Assembly (NCBI RefSeq): GCF_040183065.1
Contig: NC_091128.1
Location: 174,887,668 to 174,951,667, forward strand
Length of the DNA stretch: 64,000 nucleotides
Direction: 5' to 3'
Origin: Periplaneta americana
Taxonomy: Eukaryota > Arthropoda > Insecta > Blattodea > Blattidae
Position 1 is the first letter of the stretch. Each line of letters begins with the position of its first letter. The translations under genes and the position numbers were made by a program. Positions 59,601-64,000 of this stretch are shown piece after piece. The notes beneath the pieces are model-generated. The model ran no database searches. It saw only the letters and a program-made list of their open reading frames with translations, and had not been told where the DNA came from.

Positions 59601-61297
59601 TTTCACAAGTAAGTACCTATACATTAATGTGTAGTCCACACTTGTGGAGTAACAGTCACCGCGTCTGGCCACGAAACCAAGTGGCCCGGGTTCGAATCCT
59701 GGTCGGGGCAAGTTACCTGATTGAGGGTTTTTCCAGGGTTTTCCCTCAACCCAATATGAGCAAATGCTGGGTAACTTTCGGTGCTGGACCCCGGACTCAT
59801 TTCACTGGCATTATCACCTTCATTTCATTCAGATGCTAAATAACCTAGATGTTGATAAAGCATCGTAAAATAACCCAATGAAATAATTAAAAAAAATTAA
59901 TGTGTACTTGATCTTTTCTGTATCTCATGCGTAGTGATACATTAGTGTAGTTCTTAGCTTGGATAGATAATAGTCTGTATATAAAATATATTTTTATGAA
60001 TAAATTTTCATTTGTTATTTGAGAAACCACACAAGTCAATTTTTAGCCAAAAACGAGTTTGTGTTTGTAAGAGAAAATATACATGTACATCTTATTTTAA
60101 GTGATGATGTCGTGATAGTATTTCCTGACTAGGATGAAATCAAAAGATTTTATGAAGATGTATTTTCCTGGCCTAATCGGAACAAACATGAAGCATCTGA
60201 GTAGCTGTAGTGTGAGATGTAGATTCATTTTCCGGGCTGAGAGGCCGTGGTCTATTAGTTGGTTTTATACCAGACGTTTCGTCTGCAACTGCGGCAGACA
60301 TCTTCAGTGGAGTGGTATCCGAGGTCGCAAGACTCTTCTCGGCGTACCTGAGGCAACTGATCCTGTGTCTGGTTGTGCGGGCGTATTTATAGTGCGGCTC
60401 GCGGGCCGAGGCCTGTTGTCGCTGCGGTCCGCGCCGCTTTGTTCGCTGCTCCCGTTCTGGGTTCCGTCCTTTTGTTGTAGTGGCTTCTTATCTGTTCTGT
60501 TTAGGACCGGGTACCAACACTTGTTTAGCTTTACGCCTTCTTCCTTGCGATTAAAGTTGTTGTTATGTTTATGTATTTCGATCGCTTCTCTATGTAGACG
60601 AGGGAAGAAGTGCGTCGTTGTGCTCAAGATGTCCGTGTCCTTGAATCTTATGTTGTGATCGCCCTCTTGATAGGCATGTGCTGCCACTGCCGATTTGTCG
60701 ATCTGTCCTAGGCGGCAATTCCTATTATGTTCTGTCAGTCTCGTCCTGACGCTCCGCTGCGTAGTCCCGATGTAGACCTTCCCACACGGACCTCGGATAC
60801 CACTCCACTGAAGATGTCTGCCGCAGTTGCAGACGAAACGTCTGGTATAAAACCAACTAATAGACCACGGCCTCTCAGCCTGGAAAATGAATCTACATCT
60901 ATAGACTCCGGCCGTGAAAGCCTACACTGCATGTAGTGTGAGACTTCAATAAGAATATCAATGTTTTCACTTCAAACTGCTGTGGGATTTTGCTTTTCGT
61001 TTTGTAATATGAAGGACAATCATGCATTATGTAAGCCTTTTGATCACTTTTAACGTCTTAGTTCTATTAAATAAATGAAGAACTGTGTGACCATGTGGTG
61101 ATTGCAGTATTTTATCCCGTGATTGAGATGATCACGGATCCTGACACCATCAATCAGAAGATCCTGGCCTATATTTACCAGCAGCAACCGCAGTCAGAGA
61201 CGTTGCGCAAGAAGACATATGCCTATGCTGCCAGCTTTGAGGACTTCGTAAGCATGATCAAGGACTGCACTGACACAGAAGTGCTGAAACATATCAG
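47445..61297 (+). CDS. SNX25: sorting nexin 25/snazarus-type protein, N-terminal part (exons 1-5, continues)
   Basis: SNX25-type proteins are anchored in the endoplasmic reticulum and combine PXA, RGS, PX and nexin-C domains; the fly homologue snazarus works at membrane contact sites. Five coding exons (47445-47660, 47740-47903, 51085-51252, 55531-55703, 61108-61297) join in phase to 304 residues. Residues 4-20 and 25-48 are hydrophobic membrane segments. The PXA domain follows with LQQLLDLILRDYVAVW, MVNVVTQHFERIRLA, REILACKVFYPVIEMI and DPDTINQKIL. The last exon has the family signature KKTYAYAASFEDFVSMIKD. The RGS, PX and nexin-C parts must lie beyond position 64000. Orthology to SNX25 rather than SNX13, 14 or 19 is judged from this last exon. 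Confidence 0.85.
47740..47903 (+). CDS. SNX25: SNX25 exon 2 (residues 73-126), PXA start
   Basis: Follows a 79-bp intron (acceptor CTCCCAG). Encodes ELEPKLDRPLRLPVIFGR, MIDGILQQLLDLILRDYVAV and the Trp and acidic tail of the first PXA motif. Ends two bases into Lys127 at GTAAGC. Confidence 0.88.
48113..48400 (+). pseudogene. LINE 3' fragment, RNase H type
   Basis: Starts in LHQNPQLIPDLPRKSSVAAF and ends CTGGCATTAGAAAACAACAA, about 97 percent like 36773-37065 by eye. Here the frame runs on past the stop seen in that copy (NCPLCNSNQEMDSEHLKICA). Located in SNX25 intron 2. Confidence 0.85.
48413..48880. repeat. 91-bp tandem repeat, about five copies
   Basis: The unit contains GCAAAAATGTCAACT, AAATTGAAGAGT, AAATTTTGTAAAAATATA and TCTTCAATTTTGCTAATAAT. 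Copies diverge by roughly 10 percent and one lacks the GTCAACT word. In SNX25 intron 2, directly after the LINE fragment. Confidence 0.9.
49314..49505 (+). pseudogene. pogo-type transposase helix-turn-helix relic
   Basis: Reads YTVEDLERVVTDVKNSNYSY and REAQERYRVPISSYI. After a frameshift at about 49430 it continues LKGRNVPVTKIEVGRSTALS. The pattern (EDL..A...V....S.R.A...Y.VP.S.....LKG, then VGR.T.L) is that of jerky/pogo-like proteins. No catalytic domain remains. Confidence 0.6.
49795..50301 (+). pseudogene. hAT transposase C-terminal relic
   Basis: Segments DYFISQLKDRFLNHKRIL, then, after a frameshift near 49905, IEAIVNQWPNDVDVSPEPFF and LPVTTGTPERSFSTLRYLKT. The latter is the core of the hAT dimerisation domain (S.ERSFS.L). 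A second frameshift near 50210 leads into HKNVEVKAHEVLDEMSKKPR and the stop at 50299. Resembles the ZBED/P52rIPK-like hAT group. Not functional. Confidence 0.75.
50346..50574 (-). repeat. tRNA-derived SINE family A
   Basis: Same order as the copies at 19516 and 24388, flanked by TTGTAAGTGTT (50335-50345) and TTGTAAATGTT (50575-50585), a duplication with one later change. Confidence 0.85.
51085..51252 (+). CDS. SNX25: SNX25 exon 3 (residues 127-182)
   Basis: Acceptor CAGCAG, donor GTGAGT. Encodes KVFTLYIRLVRRVDLWHVTK and NLQGRLSNIDQTRLVAVSMV, with NVVTQHFERIRLAQAAA. This is the second conserved block of the PXA domain. Confidence 0.88.
51395..51765. repeat. low-complexity tract: GGT/GGC run then C+T-rich
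   Basis: 51408-51440 is a (GGT)n/(GGC)n run. 51510-51765 is nearly pure C+T (CTCCCC, TTCCCC, CTTTCTCCC words). The open frames here on both strands are low-complexity artefacts. Confidence 0.85.
51918..52515 (+). pseudogene. RTE-like LINE copy with internal deletion
   Basis: Starts AATGATCGGGACGAAATTCA and encodes [20 protein letters not shown] through [20 protein letters not shown]. It then jumps at about 52267 straight to the 3' region ([20 protein letters not shown], normally [20 protein letters not shown]). The YADD core is lost. The tail (TAAG)n at 52495-52508 is intact. Confidence 0.85.
52530..52757. mobile_element. foldback element 1
   Basis: Arms 52530-52620 and 52668-52757 are inverted copies of each other (CGTTCAGAGCAGAAGTGGTG at the tip) with about ten differences, around a 47-bp loop. 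Non-coding MITE-like hairpin. Confidence 0.75.
52793..53025. mobile_element. foldback element 2
   Basis: Arms 52793-52864 and 52955-53025 are inverted copies (tip CTGTAGTGCTCGGGAAAAGT) with about ten differences and a 90-bp centre. Starts 36 bp after foldback 1 and shares short words with it (AAGTCA, CCAC). Confidence 0.7.
53035..53172 (+). pseudogene. LINE 3' end fragment, RNase H type
   Basis: Last 138 bp of the LINE seen at 36528 and 48113 (CAAGAAATGGATTCGGAACA to CTGGCATTAGAAAACAACAT). Confidence 0.85.
53173..53527. other. SNX25 intron 3, nothing recognised
   Basis: CACGTTGCGTTTTGAATGAA near 53207 matches the start of the 108-bp array unit downstream. Otherwise no feature. Confidence 0.4.
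53528..54505. repeat. 108-bp tandem array, nine copies
   Basis: The unit begins TTTTGAATGAAGACACGTTT and contains ACTGTGGAATATGTTACATT, GGAACGAATCTAATATCAGG and GACGAAGAATTAAATGAAGC. Variants alternate in a pattern (GGAATATG/GGATTATG, CATCTGCC/CATCCGCC) that suggests duplication of two-unit blocks. 108 is a multiple of 3, but every frame contains a stop in each unit, so it is non-coding. Confidence 0.97.
54632..55253 (+). pseudogene. RTE-like LINE, 3' end
   Basis: Starts CTTGGAGCAACAGTAACAAA and encodes [54 protein letters not shown] and [11 protein letters not shown] to the stop at 55232, then a (TAAG)n tail. 5' truncated; no disruption in the part kept. In SNX25 intron 3, sense orientation. 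Confidence 0.88.
55531..55703 (+). CDS. SNX25: SNX25 exon 4 (residues 183-240)
   Basis: Acceptor TTGTGTAG, donor AAAG/GTGAAA. Encodes DGKLVEFDLSPQLTSPTRER, DYLRRVSEHCIPLLFPPHY and GPVKLLLREILACK, the third PXA block (LLREIL). The acceptor is chosen because it keeps the phase from exon 3 (Ala183 split); a longer frame upstream lacks conserved residues. Confidence 0.87.
55705..59215. repeat. 103-bp satellite in SNX25 intron 4, about 34 copies
   Basis: The unit contains GCATAGCTGTGTCTTTTATT, TTAGTTGTAAGGATTGTTGA, AACTCAAGATATTTGCTGAA and ATTTGATGTTACAGGTAGGG. Copies are 98-100 percent alike, with a few recurring variants (GATATT/GATTCT/GATACT, GCATAG/GCACAG). The array begins within about ten bases of the exon 4 donor. 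Each unit carries an acceptor-like TCTTTTATTTTAG and, 65 bases later, a donor-like ACAG/GTAGGG. Confidence 0.98.
59216..59622. other. SNX25 intron 4, nothing recognised
   Basis: AT-rich, no feature. Confidence 0.5.
59634..59895 (+). repeat. tRNA-derived SINE family B, complete
   Basis: Second good copy of the family at 31470, with B box GGGTTCGAATCCTGGTCGG and tail TAAAATAACCCAATGAAAT. Flanked by ATTAATGTGTA (59623-59633 and 59896-59906). Confidence 0.9.
59907..60205. other. SNX25 intron 4, nothing recognised
   Basis: AT-rich, no feature. Confidence 0.5.
60218..60931 (-). mobile_element. Penelope-like element, truncated, with inverted end repeat
   Basis: Bounded by the 12-bp duplication TGTAGTGTGAGA (60206-60217 and 60932-60943). 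Inside, about 108 bp at each end are inverted copies (GATGTAGATTCATTTTCC, ACCAGACGTTTCGTCTGCAA), like the partial terminal repeats of Penelope elements. The middle encodes a GIY-YIG domain on the minus strand. Reverse transcriptase is absent. Confidence 0.7.
60304..60810 (-). pseudogene. GIY-YIG endonuclease domain of a Penelope-like element
   Basis: From about 60800 on the minus strand the frame reads GIRGPCGKVYIGTTQRSVRT, RLTEHNRNCRLGQIDKSAVA, AHAYQEGDHNIRFKDTDI and RLHREAIEIHKHNNNFNRKE to the stop at 60304. The KVYIG, the Arg of RSVRTR and the Glu of REAIEIHK fit the catalytic pattern of Penelope GIY-YIG domains. The first motif half is GIR, not GIY. Only this C-terminal module remains. 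Confidence 0.7.
61108..61297 (+). CDS. SNX25: SNX25 exon 5 (residues 241-303)
   Basis: Acceptor GATTGCAG, donor CAG/GTGAGT. Encodes VFYPVIEMITDPDTINQKIL and AYIYQQQPQSETLRKKTYAY, then ASFEDFVSMIKDCTDTEVLK. The TYAYAASFEDF stretch is the best evidence for SNX25. Ends two bases into Arg304, and the next exon is outside the window. Confidence 0.92.
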
Positions 61298-61579
61298 GTG
61301 AGTGAAAATAAATTATTTTTTATTTTAGGTTAGACCAAGCATGGACAACTCAAAGAACAGGGAAGATAGATGTTTGTCTCACTTCACTCCAAGCAGTGAT
61401 CTTTCCATATTTTTTTTTTCTGCTCGCACATCATCTGAGATTTAGTGGCTGATTGTAGATACAATAATTTTAATATAGGCCATTAGAGCATTCGTGAAGT
61501 CCCATGTTGAGAGTTTGGAAATGTATTACATGAAATATATTACGTAAATATTTTTCAGTTGTGTATACATATTTGTACG
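61298..61579. other. SNX25 intron 5, nothing recognised
   Basis: AT-rich, no feature. Confidence 0.5.
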
Positions 61580-61803
61580 TACAGGGTGTTAAAAAAATGG
61601 TCTAATATTTTAAGGGGTGATAGAACTCATCAAAACAAGTTAAAAAAAAGTGTACTAAACATGTGTCCTAAAATTAAAGTCTTCCGAGATATTAGAACGA
61701 ACTTGTTCATGCTTGATGTGACTTCCATTCATCATAACATTATCCTTCTGCTTGACATCTAGGGAACCACGCAACCTTTCATACATCCCTGGTTGGTCTC
61801 TTA

Positions 61804-62638
61804 AGGTACGGTCACACGTCGCTACTTTTGCAGCGCTACTTTTATACTGCAGCTGCAAAAGTTGCGTGTCGTGTTCACACGTAAGCCAAAAGTAGCGCGC
61901 TGCATGCTACTTTTCGTGCTGCGCAACACGAGTGCAGCAAAAGTTGCAACTGGAGGTTGCGAGTCTGTTCACACACAAGGCGCTACTTTTGCAGCCGCAG
62001 TCATGCTGCAGGTTTCCATCTCCGTGTTGACTTCTCAATATACATTTTGTGGTTATGTTCGCATTATTAAGAAACTCATGCGAAAGCTTCCTTATCTATT
62101 ATTTGCTTTTCTGTCGTATTTAGTATTCAGAAATTGACATTATTTTTACTATAAAGCTTTTAAAAACGCCTATATACTTAAATGATAACCAACAGTATAT
62201 TCACGTAATCAATGTTGGCAACCCTCCTGTTTGGAACTACGCTATGGAAAATTTAAAAAATGAATTATATCGTCAGCAATTATGCTCAGACTGTGTTGTG
62301 TATTTAATAACTGTTACAAATAATTTATTTTCATCACACGTAACATTAAAATACATCCAAACAATAAAAGTATCATTGGCACATTTGGGTGGCAACACTG
62401 GTCGCAACCGCAGCAAAAGTTTCAACAAAACCGATATCAAAAATGCTGCGGCTGCAACCCTGAGAACCCTGTTCACATGTCGCTACTTTTAGGCTGTGCG
62501 CAGCATGGAAAAGTAGCGAGCAGCAGGTTCGGCAGCCGCTACTTTTTGGGTTGCACCGTTGTTCACACGTCGCAGTACGTGAGTTGCGCAGTTTTTTGTA
62601 CTGCAGCGCTGCAAAAGTAGCGACGTGTGATCGTACCT
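61804..62638. mobile_element. Harbinger-like element with TTA duplication
   Basis: 835 bp. The ends AGGTACGGTCACACGTCGCT and CTTTTGCAGCGCT are inverted repeats over 34 bp with one mismatch. TTA lies on both sides (61801-61803 and 62639-62641). The words TTCACACGTCGCTACTTTT and close variants recur several times inside, as subterminal transposase sites do. No coding frame. Inserted into the DD41D relic. Confidence 0.7.
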
Positions 62639-62719
62639 TTATGTGGCGAAAGGCGTTAAAGACATGTTCCTGTAGCAGTTGAATGTCTTAAATGGTTGTT
62701 GTGTACAGTAAGACATTAA

Positions 62720-63703
62720 GGGCCGATTGTATAAACAATTTAATCTTAGATCAGAGGTTAAATTGATCCTCGTTCTAGCTGAACTTGGAATTTTGTGTTG
62801 TATAAAGTCTAATCTGAGATTAATTTGTCTTAAACTAAAGTCAATTTTGACTGAAGAAATTTCTCCGATTAAGTTAGATGATCCAAGTTCAGTTATTTCT
62901 TTTCTGTTTGAATTATACGAGTGACAGATTGTGCAAATAAAATATCCATTATTATTAATATTAATAGATATGTTAGTTGCATTTATATATATTTTTTTCA
63001 ATTTCTTGCCTTAATATACAAACATTCTTATATTTTATAAGGCTTTATCGTGTTCAGCAGTATCAAATAACATAACCTATAATTATATTATGTTTATAAC
63101 AACCTTTAATTATTCCTGGATATGATAGCTACATTCATAAATTTTCAGTTAACTGTATTACTAAATGAAAATTGTCGTTTTATAAAGCTTCATTATGTTT
63201 AGCAGTATCAAACACCATAACATGATAACAACTCGGAGAACAGTCAACCTTCTTCTTATTGTCCGCCATTATTTACAATGCACAAAACAAACCAATGTCT
63301 CCAACAGAGTGTACGGAAAGTCGACAAAAAGTAGTCGGAAAGTCGCTAGATTTCTCATTATCAACAAAGAAAGATTAAATTTTGTCACTATGAGGTGTTA
63401 AAAAGGTCGCTAAATCCCTATTTAAGCAATATAAAAGTTAAAAGAAATTGTCGTCGAAAAAGAGTTGAAGTCGCTAAATTGGCTACACTGAACAAACCTG
63501 TACAACATGGCCCGCACATCACATATTTCACCTGTTTATGCGATGTTGCCAAGTCCTTTTCACGTGAACTTAGACTGCATTTGAACCAAGGTAATTTGAT
63601 CGCAGAAAAGTTTTATACAATAGAAGAAGTGTCTGAACTCGGTTCAGTTTCTGATCTTCGATCAAAATTGATCTTTAGTCAGAGAGTTTTATACAATTGG
63701 GCC
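62720..63703. mobile_element. second Harbinger-like element, TAA duplication
   Basis: 984 bp with ends GGGCCGATTGTATAAA and the inverse of GGCCCAATTGTATAAA, TAA on both sides (62717-62719, 63704-63706). Subterminal regions hold TTAGATCAGAGGTTAAATTG and inverse-like words (CGATCAAAATTGATCTTTAG). Non-coding; its ends differ from those of the neighbour at 61804. Confidence 0.6.
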
Positions 63704-64000
63704 TAAGTGTCCCCATAACCAAAAGTTCAAGGGATTAAAATCTGGAGAACGTGCAGGCCATGGTACAGAACCTCCTGCCCAATCCATCGAAGATTAAATG
63801 CCCGCCTTAGACGATGTCTGACTCTAATGGAATTAGGCTGGTGCTCCATCATGCATAAACTACATTTTTTTGTAGTGTTTGATGATATGCACTTCTTCCA
63901 GCAAGACGGACAATTGGTTGCTAAGAAACGTCGATACTAAATACCAGTTAATCTACGGGATAGAATGTGTTACCCTATTAACCTGTCACCAAGACACGAA

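Larger units (their letters stand above)
61582..64000 (-). pseudogene. DD41D-type transposon relic, interrupted twice, runs off the window
   Basis: The element begins CAGGGTGTTAAAAAAATGG after TA at 61580-61581, like the DD41D element at 38322. On the minus strand, broken frames give NRVTHSIP and FMHDGAPA (about 63850-63990), RHRLRRAFNLRWIGQ, ARSPDFNPLNFWLWGHL (about 63710-63780) and the C-terminal QPGMYERLRGSLDVKQKD and MMNGSHIKHEQV (61655-61800). Several stops and frameshifts are present. Two Harbinger-like elements sit inside. The other end is outside the window. Confidence 0.7.

Noticed and set aside
1-64000. Bacterial-type operons, riboswitches or viral genomes
   Set aside because: Gene structure, introns and repeats are those of an insect nuclear genome; no such element was seen on either strand.

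Overview
The window is eukaryotic and almost certainly insect nuclear DNA. It is AT-rich, its genes have short exons split by GT-AG introns, and it is packed with Tc1/mariner, Harbinger-like, pogo/Tigger-like, LINE, Penelope and tRNA-derived SINE sequences. The mix of repeats suggests a large-genome polyneopteran such as a cockroach or termite. That placement is inference, and nothing here fixes the species.

Three host genes can be read. (1) Positions 9385-22331, minus strand: the alpha subunit of Rab geranylgeranyltransferase (RABGGTA), rebuilt as ten coding exons and 547 residues with every splice phase consistent. (2) Positions 22494-26714, plus strand: an OTU-family deubiquitinase of the OTUD6B type, five exons and 284 residues, with the Asp, Cys and His of the active site visible. 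These two genes are head to head, with about 160 bp between their start codons. (3) Positions 47445-61297, plus strand: the first five coding exons of a sorting nexin 25/snazarus-type protein (two membrane segments, then a PXA domain). The gene runs past the window edge. A possible exon of an unrecognised minus-strand gene lies at 1-184.

Layout: 1-9384 holds a Harbinger-like element, a diverged 0.8-kb duplication flanking a deleted mariner, SINE fragments and an apparently intact Tc1 element. The RABGGTA introns carry two large satellites (33-bp and 20-bp units), two LINE fragments, a deleted mariner, a pogo-like element, SINEs and a perfect 53-bp foldback. Just beyond the OTUD6B stop codon are an apparently intact mariner, a Harbinger-like element with a MADF remnant and a 1.6-kb ATGA-type satellite. 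Positions 30716-46825 are intergenic and made of nested transposons. The SNX25 introns hold four tandem arrays (the largest about 34 copies of a 103-bp unit starting right at a splice donor), a pogo-like element containing a hAT relic, LINE fragments, a Penelope-like insertion and, at the window end, two Harbinger-like elements nested in a decayed DD41D-type transposon.

I see no CRISPR, operon, viral genome or rRNA. The most interesting signals are the divergent gene pair, the splice-signal-bearing 103-bp satellite, the chain of datable nested insertions with clean target duplications, and the two intact transposase genes.
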